Assembly (NCBI GenBank): GCA_020726505.1
Contig: JAHLEZ010000011.1
Location: forward strand, 2,604,001 to 2,668,000
Length of the DNA stretch: 64,000 nt
Direction of reading: 5' to 3'
From: Leptodontidium sp. MPI-SDFR-AT-0119
Lineage: Eukaryota > Ascomycota > Leotiomycetes > Helotiales > Leptodontidiaceae
Below are positions 22,980-35,868 of the stretch, one piece after another (position 1 is the stretch's first letter; every line of letters starts with the position of its first letter). The translations under genes and the position numbers were made by a program. The notes below the pieces were generated by a model. The model searched no databases and was not told the origin of the DNA. It saw only the letters and a program-made list of their open reading frames with translations.

Positions 22980-25900
22980 GATGAAGGTAATGATCTTGAT
23001 GCTGATCTCTTGGAGAACGGAGGGGGATCGTGGGATTTATATCATAAAGCCTAGAGGCGAGTTTCCTAGTGCTGCAAATCTCATCAGCCTGTATACATTT
23101 TCCGACAGCGGCCAAGAAAAGTGCTCATTGCAATGGAAACCAAATTTTGAGAAGAACATATGCAAGTGCAAGTAAGGTGCAAGGTGACATCCGAGCAGGA
23201 TCGGGAAATGGGCTTCTGGGAATGGCTTCTGCTTCTCTTTTGATGTCCAAGAACAGTTAACCGAGCCGTTGGAGACGGTTCAAAATGCACATGGGCATAA
23301 ATGGCAGTGTAGAACCAATTCTTCTGAATCTTTTGCAAATGTACCTCGTATTCAGCTTTGAGGCCTTGCTTGTGTTCAGTCGGCCGCAAGTTGGAAGCTG
23401 CTATATCTTAGAAACCCGCTGTCGCTTGACTGCGCCAAACCTAGAACAGCCACGAAGAAAGTAATCAGACAGTCCTCAGTGGTCAACAAACTTGATGCTC
23501 TGGACTTGCAAGCTGACTGACTGCAATCTCTAGCAGGAAATCGTGCCGTGTCCACAAGTGTACCCACAATCAGATCGGAAACGCGCCGAACTTCCGCCCA
23601 TCTTGATTCCTAAGCATGATTTGTGGAGTATAAACTATGCAGTTCCCCATAACAGTGAGTTGACCGCCAGATGGAACGAAATCTAAGATGAACTACATTT
23701 TAACTTCTGATATCAGACAGCGAATCCGGCCACCACCGAGATCCCGATATCTGACCAATGAACCAGCCCATTCGCGCGATGGGTTCCCGTACTGTGAATT
23801 ATTGGCTGTTGATGGTAAACATAGACTCCACAAGAAGATAGGAATTGAAGCCACAATATTCCGGCCTACTGCTTTAGACCATACGAGCAGACAAAGCTTG
23901 AAGATGGAGGTATCGACCAGAGGCTTGGGAAAGCAGACATGTGGCAGACATAAGCTTATTCTTGCTTATTTGAGAACATCGCCAAATGCGCCTATCTTGA
24001 CAAAAGCCATCGTAGAGGTTGAATATTACTGCCATATGAGATGACAATGGCGGAATATCTGGGGACAAGATCCAACTTGTTTCCCCAGCAAGGCTACAGG
24101 CCGGCAATCAAGAGGCTTTGAATAAATTTTCTCCCCATAGGAAAAGAATTAGAATCTGCCTTTGGACCTCTGCATCGAAGTAAATTCTGACGTCCTCGCA
24201 CTCTGAGACCGCCGTCCACGATTTTCCGAAGCCGTCCCAGTAAATGCCAGGGTAGCATCCGGATGGTCCCCGTGGTAGCTAGCCCCGGCTCTTACAGAAT
24301 GTGGCGCTCCAGTAGAATGAACTCATGCAGTCGACAAGGAGCGGCCCGCCTTCAAGAAAAGGAAACGTCTGCAGGTGAAATCCTTCAACATGTTCAACCA
24401 GTAAGAGGATGAAGCACTTTTCGCAAGCGGGTCGTATGGATGTGTTGAGACGATGTTGAAAGCCTCAGTTGAGATATGCAGTGATGTTGACTTCGGATGA
24501 GGTACAGGAGTGGAATACCAAGATAAGCATGGTGCTGCTCGTGCTGGTCTGGCCTGGTCTGGTCTGATTGCTGATTCGGATGACTGTCAGCCCTAGGAAT
24601 ATTGGGTCACCCGACGACTCGGATCTGAACTACCGGTCATCATTGGATGATCCGAGGTAGCATTGGGAAACCTGAAAGCTGGAATTACCAATCGTCGTTC
24701 TATCCTCGCTCTTGACCCTGGAATTCCATCATCGACACAAGCCCATCCTTGCAAAATTCATGGCATGCAGAGGCACAGCTTCCCCCAGAAGCCTCCCAAG
24801 TAAACGGATTTCAACGTCGGCACGAAAAAGCAAGTACTACTCCTACATTGTAACTCTTCAAGTTTCCCTGTAGTTACTGTTTTGGGATTTACGAGCCATG
24901 CAGGGGAGTTGTGTAACTGCCATTGTGCTGCCATGCCTGGAAACGTGGGGGAATGAAATGTGGGAGTTGGATCTGTACACAGACCACTGCGCCTGTCCGG
25001 AATGCAAACTGTGCCTCAGCACAGGTAGGAACACACTTGGCGAGTACCGTTCTGGATGAAGTTCAAAGATCTAACTGGATCGTAAGACGACAAGCAGCGA
25101 AGTGGCTGTTGGACTAACACTGAGATTTCATTCATAACAGGTAACTCTGACAACGGATATCCTCGCCTCGTACCTGCACTGGCGGCCGAAGAGCTTGGGA
25201 CTCAAATTTAGAGACTGGGAATTTCAAGCTCAGGTCGGTCAGAGTTTTATCTATCTTAAAGATGGCGGTTCAAAGACTAAAATTTTGCGTAACCATGGAG
25301 ACTCCTTCTCTCGCGGGAGAAAGAAACAGCTTCCATCCGTCCGAGAACATCATCTTATGCACCGTGACGCCTCAGGAAGCTCAGATTAGACACGGGACAT
25401 TAGAATTGCAAACTTAATTCCCAAAGACTCTTGCTGGAGCACAGAAATGCAAATAAAGTTGAAATGCTAACTGACCTAGGAGAGAACCGGGCAAGTTCCG
25501 AAAGACATGGCGTACAGAAGCAGGTCGTGAGCATCAAAATAAGGATTTGTTGAGTGAAATAAGTTCATCAGAGTTCTATGAAACTAAAAAGTCGATCTTG
25601 TAAAGCATAAGCTTGCTTGGTACTTATTAATCCTCATCGAGACCTTCTCGTTTCGGCAGGCCACGCGCCTGGAGAATTCTCAATTGATTATTACCAGATC
25701 ATACTGAAAGCGCCAGACATCATACAACAGGCAAGAGTGTAGATTAATTTGTTTTGCGTCGAGACTATATCGCGATATCCTGTCTCATATCAGGCACGAC
25801 CTCTTGGACGACAAGCAGAAATAGCCTGAGTACAGGAACAACTGCCGCCGCAGACCACCTCGCTTGTCTCCCCGCAAAATCCGAGAATTAATACACTTAA

Positions 25901-26517
25901 TTATAGTGTCTCTGCGGCTGGTGATGTTGAATTCACTATGGGTATTAATTGAATTGAAGCTGGAAGTGGCCAATATTTCGGAAGTGGCCATGGTGTTCCA
26001 CCCAAGAAGGACAGATGCGGGGTACATTATATTACTGGGAGTACTAAAGTAGGTGGGTGATATGAACATGAGACATTTCGGAAGCCCTGAGGAGATTAAG
26101 TTCTTGGTCGTCACATGTTTGAGATTAATCATATGAATTAAGAACATGGGTGAAGAAACATTCCACGGGTGGAAGAAAACAGTTTCTTGTCCTTGTCATC
26201 AACAAAAGTGGAGACTACTAAGCGAGGTCAACAAAAGAAGGGGTGCCAACAAGGACTTGCATTCTTGTGAGGCAATATCTCCCGTGTTCTGCCAAAAATT
26301 GGATGCTTATTATTAGTAGTAGGGGTTTAATGGAATTGGCCTCTTTAACAAACAATTACAAAATCGCTATTGCTCCAGAGGATCGAGTTCTGACCCAGAA
26401 ACCAATGCCTCACCACCATTTCATCAGTCGTTCACGCCATTTCTATGTTCAAAGTCGCACTCAACTCCACTCAGTTGGCAGACTTACCATCTACTTCAAG
26501 TCTCTATTGCTTCCCCT
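22980..26517. other. Gene-poor 3.5-kb stretch
   Basis: I find no supported gene between the peroxidase start and the permease stop codon. The longest open frame (23688-24044, 118 codons) shows no domain and no splice partner. A short TGGTCTGG-type repeat lies near 24540-24570. The right end should include the 3' untranslated region of the permease. No tRNA or other RNA pattern was recognised. Confidence 0.45.
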
Positions 26518-28460
26518 TCAAGATTCACCTCTCTTCGCTCCACCCCTGGACAGCTGCGAGATATCCACATCATCCAACACCGCCTCTCCTCTCTTGGCAG
26601 CCTTAATCCTCTCCCTCTTCAATCTTCTAGTCTCAACATCCACCCTCCAGGTAAAACCCCAAGTAATAATATTCATCACGATAGCAGCGCCGATGAAGCC
26701 CATCGCGATACCAAAACTGGTCGCATAGCGAGGCGCGTACCTGGAATTGAAGAGTTGAGAACCAACTGCACCGCCGATCTGGCCGTAGGAATTGGCGAAT
26801 GCGATGGCGAAGGCAGAGCCAGTTGCACCGGAGGTGGTTTGAACTCGCCATGGCCACATCATTGTATACCAGGCTGTTGAAAACCCACCTGCGAGGATCG
26901 TGGCTGAGTAAACGCCGCCTGTGCTGGGGAAGGTGTAGAGTACTGCGTAGCAAGCCTGTATGATGATCATGAAACTGAGTGGGATGAGCGGTTGTGGGAT
27001 CCTCCCTGTATCGGCAAAGATACCAAACACGATTGTCAATATGCAAGAGAATATCGCAGATGGGATGTTGAGGAGTTGGACTTTTGCGATTCCGCTGGAA
27101 ATTGAACAAGTCAGTTCAATACCGAAAATCATTAAAGAGGGCAACAAGGGCGACGAACGTGAAACCGAGATTTGCAATCACTGTTGGCTGGTAGAATTGC
27201 AAGCCTGTAGTGCCAACGGTGTAGAACGCCCAGCAAAAGAGGAAGAGCCAGATTTTGATGTCTTTGAATGAGACGATGAATTCTTTCATTGAGAAACTGG
27301 ATTCTGCTGCTCTTGGCGAGTTGCGAGGGAGTCGCGCTTGCAGGAAAGCCTTTTCCTTGTCTGAGAGCCATTTTGCAGATGAAGGAACTAGAAATGTTAG
27401 TGGGATATCTTCGAAGGGAGACAATAAAGCTCTCACAATCAGGTAGATAGAAGAATACGACGAGTCCTAGAAGAATTGTGAAGAGACCTTCGGTGAGGAT
27501 CAGCCTGTCAGATTGTCAGTGACTGATTCATAAACCTGTCAGGGGATGGGTTTCTGATACCATTTCCAAGCAGATAACCCTTTATTCACACCGTTAAAAG
27601 CGAAAGCTAGGATACCACTAACGATAGGGCTGAAGTTTCCGAGAAGGGTCACCCAGACCACGCGGGGTGCAATTTCGTCGGGACGGTACCAGTAGCACAT
27701 ATGAAGAAGCATGCCTGGCCAGAGACCGGCCTCAAACAAACCTAGGAAGAAACGGACGATGTATAGGCCTTGACGGTTCGTGACAGCGGCGTGGCAGAGC
27801 AGGACGATACCCCAAGATATCTGTATATGTCAGCCGAAATTCCCACATGTGTTCCAAGAGCGGATTACTTGCCATGATTCGAGCTTGCCAGACTGATGGT
27901 CGGACTTTCTTGAGAAGGAGATTGGATGGGACTTCAGCGAGAATGTAAGGGATCTAAAACGTTTCAGACGATGTCTCATCTTATACCGTGTTTCTACAAA
28001 CTCACGTAGTACATCGTAGTAACCAAGTTATATTGATTTGCTGTCATTTTCAGTTCCTTCATGATGTTGTATGGCGTTCCTCGGTCCATAATTCGAGCAT
28101 TAGAAACCTGAAACAAGTCAGTGATAATCTACCCAAAGGCCAAACGTAACTCACGTTAGAGGCATCGATACTCTTCACGGCATACATGACAGCGCAAAGG
28201 GGTACAATGCGCCAATCAACTCTTCTGAGTAACTTCTTCTCCTCTTCCGCGGTCAAGGATGCTCTGGCTCTCATGAGCTCCGCATCATAGCCAGTGATAT
28301 TCTCTTCTGAACCATCATACTCGGGAATAACATCGCTTCTCTGGACAAAGTGTAGTTTTTTTGGATGATGTTCTTGTGTTGAGGTGATAGTGGACGAGGA
28401 CAGCTCAAGGTCAGGTGGCGAGGTCGCGTTCCCCTTTTCTGAAAGCTCTGGAATACCCAT
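26518..28460 (-). CDS. MFS permease, anion:cation symporter family (allantoate/nicotinate type)
   Basis: This is a plasma-membrane transporter of the Dal5/Tna1-like branch, likely importing an organic anion such as allantoate, nicotinate or another carboxylate. The exons are 28460-28155, 28107-28006, 27953-27873, 27820-27561, 27504-27437, 27387-27159 and 27094-26518, giving 540 residues. A hydrophilic N-terminus of about 85 residues leads to the family block ending LRRVDWRIVPLCAVMYAVKS and then DASNVSNARIMD. RFFLGLFEAGLWPGMLLHMCYWY matches the conserved middle of the family (shown here in parts: RFFLGLFEAGLWPG, MLLHMCYWY). The ATG at 28460 has A at -3 and G at +4; the codon upstream at 28484 is TTG. 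The third intron (27821-27872) begins GCAAGT, a GC-AG intron, the only choice that keeps the frame. Substrate cannot be told. Confidence 0.9.
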
Positions 28461-30317
28461 CGTGACAGAAGTCAAAAAGCACAATCCAAGAACGGGAAGT
28501 TTCTAAAATTTTCATCACCTCTTATATAGAAATCGGGCGCAATAAATGTAAAGGTATTAGCCCCGATCTCGCTAGAGCCGGGGTGGATTGCGGCATTTGG
28601 TGAGGGGTACGCGTTATCGGATTACTTCGTTGACGTAGAACCACTCGCTTACAGCAAACCTATCAAAAGATGAGAAATCCAGGTCAAAAGTCCACTTGGA
28701 TCCCTTTGAATGCACTTCAGCGCTTCTGTCCCCGAAATCCTTGGAGCTCGGATGCATAATCTTATCTCAATGTCGTTCAAAGTTTCCATCCCACTTCTGA
28801 CTATCCAATCCCCAGCAATAGCGCGAAATACCAAGACGCATATGCTATCAAATGCAACATAATACAATGGAGCGGTATAAAGATAGCAGTACATGATAGG
28901 GCAGTCGGGCATGGAAGTGATATTGTGAGAATGAGGGGAAGTGGTTTTGGGTGAAGCTGCCCTGAACGTTATCGGCGATTGCGAATAAGCTAATGTATCA
29001 CAAAATGATAGACTGAAAGGGGGAGGAATTATGTAGAGATTACAAAACATCGAAATGAGGGTTGTGTGGGAGATAAATGACTCTTGAGAAAGAGAGTGAC
29101 GTTAGAGACGTCTAAAAAAAACTTTGGAGATGCTAAGACTTGAATGATAAATGCTTGTTATGCTTGAAGTCTTGTTTTACTTTTGCTTGGTCTCTTCGGG
29201 ATCGACGCGGACGCGGTCTCCCGTCCTACCCTGGTCTTCGCTCGTTCAAGGACAAATTGCTCACAAATAGTGTGCTAAGGGTGTCAAGAATGAGAGCAGG
29301 AACAGAAGTAACAGTTTATGAGATTTGAGAACAATAGGTGAGTGGGATAAATTCAAAAGCAGGAAGTATGAACAAACATCGACTTTCTTTGTTGAAATGA
29401 AAAGGTACAAAAATGATTCTTTTTTTCGACTTGGAAACTAATTTTCTCTTCAGCAGTCCCAGCAAAGCTCAACCAAGGAGAGGTTTAGAAAGGGTTGAAA
29501 AGATGACTGTCATAATTGAAAGAGCACAAAACATTAGAGTAGAATTCTAAAGGAAGAAACAAAATCGAAGTACGTGGATTTCGAAAATGAAGAAGCTTGA
29601 CTCTTGGGCAAAGACGGCCATAGAGACTGAGACAAGAAAAAGAAGGGTTGTATGAACTATAATGCAACCCCTCCTTGGGCCTTCGCCGCTTGTAATACAA
29701 TATTCACAGCAGCATATTAGAAGTAAACCAAAAGTAGACAAAACATTTCCGTGGGGTGTGCTAGCAAATAAAATAGCAGCAATACACTTAGATACTTGAT
29801 ACTTATTCTCGTTCGGAATGATCTTGAAACGCGACAATTGGCAAGTGATCTACTAAAGCTTTCTAGAAATGTCTCTTACTAGGATAGGTGGTAAGTGCAC
29901 CGAAGGTCGAAGGTGATAGATTAGACTTCGTAGAAAAACAAACCGTATACCGGAAAAGATGCATATCTATTTCGCCTACAGATTGCCAGCTAAACAAATT
30001 CAGAAACAAATCATCCCTCTTTTTCTTTCACCTTTCAACCTCCATCAGCAAACCAATTCACAAGATGTCCCAGCCTAGGCTCGCACAGTGAGAGTTATAT
30101 CTTCCCTAAATTTTTGTCTCAAATCCATCGCGACCTCGAATCATCTTCCACTCCACTCCAGAACACAGCAACGGTCTCCCACAATCACTATTCTTCGAGG
30201 AGTTGTTTCTGCTTGTTGACTCTCGGTACGCAATTTTGTGCAACGAGCCGACGAATCCCCGACACTACACCCAGAACACCCTAGCCCCAGCCTTCGACCT
30301 CCCAGCAAACCGGAACA
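28461..30317. promoter_or_regulatory. Divergent region between the permease and CTK3
   Basis: The two genes start away from each other, so both promoters lie in these 1.86 kb. Next to the permease is a CCCCG...CGGGG inverted arrangement at 28561-28582 that could be a site for a zinc-cluster regulator. The CTK3 leader (about 30000-30317) is rich in C and A. Short open frames carry no recognisable domain. Confidence 0.4.
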
Positions 30318-31483
30318 ATGTCCAGCCACCGCCGAGGACAAGGCTCAGCCTCCAAACCCAAGCAGCAGCCCAAGGCCAAAGGCAAGAAGAAACCCGCCAT
30401 CGCCGCCTCCAGAAATACAAACCTCAATCCCTTTGAGCAGCACGAGAACGACTATGGCTCCCCATTGACACCGCCTGCGAATAGCTACGTTGCTGTCCCC
30501 GTCCTTCAGCGCGGCCACGGTCACATCTCAAAGGAACTCTCCAACATGGATCCGTTCGAAGTGCGCATCCGATTCACCCAGCAGCTGGCCAGTCTGAATG
30601 CGAGCGTTACTGGCGCGAGCAAGACGGCGCAGTATGCGTTGAAGTATAGAGATTTGGATGAGGATTTGCATTCGTGCATTTTGGAGCAGTTAGAGAGAGT
30701 AGGTTCATTTCAGTTGGTATATCTTCATGAGGATTTCCCCGAAATCCGCTGCGTTGTGGGTATGAATGGTAGATATAGAGAAGACAGGGGAGGATATCGT
30801 AGGGCCAGCAAGATGGGTACAAGAAAAATGCTAACTAGAACCAGTCAGGAAACTCAATGAACAACCGTGCGAACATCATGTACTTCATCGAGCACCTCTG
30901 CGACATGGCAGCCCGCGAGAACCACTACGACTACATCCGCATGATGCAGCGCGACATCCTACGTATGGTCGATGCAGTTGCGCCTGAAGATGGATCTGGA
31001 GCTGCCAATGTCAAGGTCGTCCGCAAAGTCCTCCAAGCCCTCCAAACCAAGTCCTTCCTCCTCGCCCAAACCGTCTCCGAAATCGAAGAACTCCTCAAAG
31101 AGCGTGATACCCTCCCAGATAACATCGGACTCTCCTCGCCACTTGACCCCTCAACCCCACTTGCTCCCAACTCCACCTCCAAATCCAAGATGGCCGCCCC
31201 GCAACGTCTGGACAAGAAGCAGATCGAGACTCGTATTGAGGAGGACCGGGAGAGACACAAGCGGTTGAGAGAGAATATCTGGGCCATCCCTAAGGCTGTA
31301 CCAGGAAATACTTTCAATGGCGGCGTGGGTGCGGCGGGTGATGAGTTTGACAAGTTGTGGGATGAAACCAGTGATCTGGGAGAGGATGATCTGGAGTTGT
31401 ATCGTGAGGAGGGAGAGGAGAGAAGCAAAGCTGGAGAGGGATGGACTGAGGAATTTGCAAAGATGCATGCGCCTGCCGAGTAA
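30318..31483 (+). CDS. CTK3: CTD kinase subunit gamma (Ctk3), CID domain
   Basis: This is the gamma subunit of the CTDK-I kinase complex, which phosphorylates the C-terminal domain of RNA polymerase II in the nucleus. Exons 30318-30698 and 30845-31483 give 339 residues. A basic, Lys/Pro/Ala-rich start of about 75 residues precedes the N-terminal CID-like domain: DPFEVRIRFTQQLASLNAS, then AQYALKYRDLDEDLHSCILE, joined over the intron to NNRANIMYFIEHLCDMA. A charged, helical C-terminal part follows (KKQIETRIEEDRERHKRLRE). The intron of 146 bp is long for this window, and its beginning reads through in frame, so retention would truncate the domain after about 180 codons. The gene is slightly longer than yeast Ctk3 because of the N-terminal tail. 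Confidence 0.92.
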
Positions 31484-34400
31484 ATCTCATTGATGTGGGG
31501 GGTTATGGAATGGGATTATTATGGACTGGATGGATCTTGGGGCGTTCACTGGAGGCATATTTGGCGTCTGCATTGCGTGGCGTTGGTTGGTACATGAGAT
31601 TCGGGAGTTCTGCTATGAAGACAAGTATCTTCGTCCTATTTGAGGCATTGATAGGAAATGAAGGCATTAAATTCTACCTGAAGGTGCTATCGTTTCCCCA
31701 TAGCATCTACATCCGACTGTCTCAGTGGGCTGGCCAAATACTTTTTTTTTTTGGCCTCATGTCCCATCTTCGAATCTGAGTTTGGAGGTCTATTAAAACC
31801 TCCTCTCTGGCCCCAACCTGTTCTCCAAACATAAACTCCCTAGTGCTACGGCTCTGAACAGGTGCTGAGAGGGAAGTCATCTACTTCAGCCTCTCTACCT
31901 GTTAGTCTCATCCAAGCTATTTTGCTCCGTTTCCCCGTCTTCTTCGACCGCGTCAAGCCCAATTTCCCCGCCTTTCGTCACCCGCAGCTCTTTTGAAGTT
32001 GACAGTACATCGAGAAATGGCAGTAGGTGGAAAATGACATTACTAGATTCCTCTTTCAGAAAAGCCATCAGACCATTCTCAAATTCAATTCCAACCAAGA
32101 TAGAAACAGCCTTGAAAGTCCAGATTTATTCCCGAAGGAGATAGACAAAGACAGTCAAGTGAGTGCCAGTGAACTTGCTCGTTCCGAGCATCGAAACCCC
32201 CGCTAGTTGTCGTTTGGAATCTTAATGTCTGATCCTTATCCTTTCGTTTTTATACGTTAGAGTCAGAATGAGTCCGGGGGAGGACAGTATTTCCCTTTCC
32301 TATTTTTTTTCTTTTTATGAGAATCACCAAGATCGGGAGTGAATACGAGGTTGGAAATTGCTGTTGTAGCTTGCGAGTCTACAGAATCGGCGAAGGGGTT
32401 GGGTAAGGCAGGTATATAAAGACCGCGAGGTGTGGATAGATGTTCTTTAGTTAAAAAAAAAATATAAAAAAGACCCGGGATCCGGAATGGATGAGACTAG
32501 TGGAGCAGTGATCTTGGGGGAATATCTGGATCCTCGTTGTGATTCTTTTAGGGAGACGGGGTTTGGCATGGACTTTTGTCTCGGTCGCCAGCTCGCAGTT
32601 TGAGCATGCGAGATTGTATTTCACTTCTTTTTGCTGTGTTTCATATGAGATGGCAAGTTTTGGATGTTGGCAGCGATGGTCTTGTTGACAATGACAGCTA
32701 TTGCCGATTCACCACTTCTATTTCTTGCTCTATATCTTGACTAAGCTTGTGTATAGTCTTCGTCCTCAAATTAACTAGTGGAGTAGATTTTGACTTTATC
32801 AAACAAGTTGAAAAGCTACTTTTTTTTGCTTGCTCTAGCGCCCGCGTGAGACTGTTTGTGCCTGGTATGTTCATGATTTGAGACGCTGGGCAGCTGTCAC
32901 GGTGTTTTTATAAACTTCTTACTCTTGAAAGTGTGGAGAAGGGTAGATATAGGAATGAGATCCATACCACACCTCTGCAAGTCAGGATTCAAGCGTTCGG
33001 TGTATTGAAGAACAGATTCAATATTTATGAAGTGAAAATGAACGGATATAAGTCTTGACCTTTTCAAGTCAGGTGCTGTAAATCCGAAGCTTGCACAGCA
33101 GGCGAATTCGACTTGGAATGCGGAGGAGCCTGGTATAACGGGGCAATAATCATCAGTTGGTTGGTCGGTAAGTCTCTACTACGGCGGGAAATAGACTTGA
33201 TACATGCGTTTAATATTCTACGGCGGAGCGCGTGCATGACTGATACTTTAACGGGATGCTTGGAGTGGAAAGGATAGTGACTTAGGAGATGACGGTGAGG
33301 TGTTTTGACAACAGCACGTCGTAAGGAGTCCATCACTACCTGAAAGTATTGCTGACATCTGCTTTACCTGTGATAATCGCTGTGGTAATCCGAAGAAGCA
33401 TATAATTAAAGCAAGATGTGCCTTGCCTTATATTGTTGTGATATTACGTATAAGTCTAACATTTTCATGGGAATATGTTTCAGGATTGCGCTAGTTGACT
33501 TTCGGAACGCGGTTCAACTCGTTCTTATGCTTCTCAACAAACCAATTGACCGAATTAAGTGATTGCTTACTCTACTTAGAGGTCCTTTTCTCGCTTCCAT
33601 GGAGTTCACATGGTTAGCTAAGTGAGAGTGAATCAAATGCGCGGCCAGAAAGGTATAAGTCCGAAAAGCTCTATTATATATAAGAGAAATTGAGGGAAAC
33701 AAGACGGTAACCAGTGGCCGACCGAGTTTCCAAATCACGAAATGCAGGAGCTTCCAGAGAAGATTTGTGGCGCTAGGATATTTAAGGAGGTACCTGTTCA
33801 CGAGCTTAGAAAGGCTCAAATGAAATACGACAATAAGAGAGACACAGTATGAGTTGAAGATTGGGAGTGAGAGTAAATTCCTGTCATTCTGGCGGCGCAT
33901 AGATTAGCTAATAAGACGAGCTAGTTGAAGTGAGTTATGAGAGAGCTATGCTGCGGCGTGTAGAACCATCTGATTGATTTTTTAGTGAAGGAAGTATGAA
34001 GAGATGACAGTGGCAAGAGGCTCGGCAGCGAGAAGAGAGAATAGCAAATTTTGAACATCTAGCCCCGCTGGCTGCAGCTATATGATGTTTGACAGAATCA
34101 ACAGGACGGGTATGTGCATCGGGATTTTGTCGTGGAGGTTGAACGGACTTGCAGTTCTCAAGAGATTTGATATTTCTTTAGAGTCTTGAATGACAGACTG
34201 TAGTGATTGGATAAGCTCATGGTAGTAGGTTGAGTAAAACGAGTATATGTGGATGTCCTGAAAGTAGGGAGTGTCCAGATATAACAAATGGGAATGTTGT
34301 CAAATCGAGCGTGGGATGAAGCTTTATTGCAATTGAAAATTTAAGTTGGAAAAAGGCACGACTTTGAAAGAGAAAATAGATGGAAAGCAAGAAGTCAACA

Positions 34401-34949
34401 TTGGAATCTTCTTTCAGATGTTTGTTTCGTGATGGGCAAAAGCGAGGGAAATCGAAGGAGGTTTTTGAATTCTGTCCGCACCTGAGACCATATTATGTAC
34501 TGGCCCTTGAGCTTGACAAGGGGATGATCATTATGGCTGGCAGCGAGAAAAATATTGACAGCAAAACCAACCTGTTCAACCCGGAGGCGGACCCCCCTGG
34601 ATATCAGACACTATGGTGAAGATGTGTGAACATTTCGTCGTAATGAAGCTTGCCACAAAAGGTGTTGAATACAAAAAACCGCGAAAATGTAAATGATTTC
34701 TGCGCCAAAGCACCTGATGTGCATTTGGAACGTTAGGAGGCCAGCGCTGTGGATTTAGACTTGGCCATAACTCGGTGTGAGATAGAGTGAGCCAGCCTCA
34801 AAGCCCAGAAACTCGTACTTAACGCACCCATGGCAAAAAGCAAAAGGGGCTGGGTTGAGAAGTAGATTTTTGTACACATCTCTAGTATTGATACAATTCC
34901 ACCCAATCCATACACATCATACACTTCCACCATTTATTTCCAAGGCTCC
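31484..34949. other. Gene-poor 3.5-kb stretch
   Basis: This stretch lies between the convergent ends of CTK3 and the bL12m gene. It contains 3' untranslated sequence at both sides and many short homopolymer T or A runs (for example near 31740, 32455 and 32820). An ATG-started hydrophobic open frame of 128 codons (minus strand, 33900-33514) exists but has no domain I recognise. I see no RNA gene or transposon ends. Confidence 0.45.
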
Positions 34950-35591
34950 TTATTCCATGACGACCACACCACCCAACTCCTTCAATGTAGCCACAATCTT
35001 CTCAGCCTCCTCCTTCGGTACGCCCTCCTTCATCAACTTCGGTGCACTCTCCACGAATTTCTTGCTGTCAACCAAACTCAGACCCAACATGCTCTTGACC
35101 TCCTTGATGATCTTGGGCTTGGAGCCGGTCTCGAAAGACATCAGCTTGAGGTTGAACAGCGTCTTCTCCTGTTGCACTGGGGCAGCTTCCTCTTCCTCAA
35201 CTGGTGCAGCAGCTGGAGCGGCTGGTCCGGCAGCGAATCCTCCCATTGGCATATCTGGGATATTGAGGCGAGACTGTAGAAATCGAACCATTAGCAACAA
35301 TATCTCCCCAAGACCCCCAAGAACCCCGATCCACGTCAATCCACCCCAATCAAGCCCAATTCATACCTTCAAGCTCGCAACCAAGTCTGCTGTCTCCAAC
35401 AAAGTCAATTGACTGATCTGATCCACGATGCCCGAAATCTTGGGGTTCGCCGCAGCTGTTTCCGTCGATGCCCATCTTCTCGCTGGAGTATTCCTCCTTT
35501 GTGCCACGGCCGCCGAGGAAAGTCGTAGAGAGGTTGAGGATCGCAGAGAGCGGACGCAGCTTCGAGCTGCAGACTGGCAGGATAACGACAT
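34950..35591 (-). CDS. Mitochondrial large-subunit ribosomal protein bL12m
   Basis: This is the mitochondrial L7/L12 stalk protein, which recruits translation factors to the mitoribosome. Exons 35591-35367 and 35273-34950, with a 93-bp intron, give 182 residues. The first about 45 residues (many Arg, Ser and Ala, ending near RRWAS) form a mitochondrial presequence. The N-terminal dimerisation part reads ISGIVDQISQLTLLETADLV, followed by an Ala/Pro/Glu hinge. The C-terminal domain is complete: FNLKLMSFETGSKPKIIKEV, then KSMLGLSLVDSKKFVESAPK and EAEKIVATLKELGGVVVME. The start is divergent from MDN1 with 277 bp between start codons. Confidence 0.95.
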
Positions 35592-35868
35592 GGTGGGTGG
35601 AGGTGTGAGGGTTGTAGAGAGGGAGAGTTGAGGCTCGTGACGTTCAAAAATAAAGTGTTTTCGAGGCTTCGTGATGCTCGATCTTTCTGCCAGCCCGCCA
35701 AGACCGAAGCTGCGCTAAGAAATGTTAGCGTGCGGCCGCGTCCGTAGACCTTTATCGCGATAAAAAAAAGTTCTGGATAGAGACAAGAATCTCTCTGAAG
35801 AAGAGAGAGAGACCTCACTCACAGAGGGTTGCGCATTTACGCACCATAACACACAACAACACCACGAA
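35592..35868. promoter_or_regulatory. Compact bidirectional promoter, bL12m / MDN1
   Basis: Only 277 bp separate the two start codons, so both promoters and both leaders must overlap here. On the MDN1 side there is a purine-rich AGAGAGAGA stretch (about 35795-35815). No TATA box is evident. Coupling a mitoribosomal protein gene with a nuclear ribosome-assembly gene may be regulatory, but this is inference. Confidence 0.6.

Noticed and set aside
23688..24044. 118-codon frame on the plus strand
   Set aside because: It lies in a gene-poor stretch, has mixed low-information sequence and no domain or splice evidence.
33514..33900. 128-codon hydrophobic frame on the minus strand
   Set aside because: It has an ATG but no recognisable family, no splice partners and no codon bias I can judge. 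It could be real, but the sequence alone does not support it.
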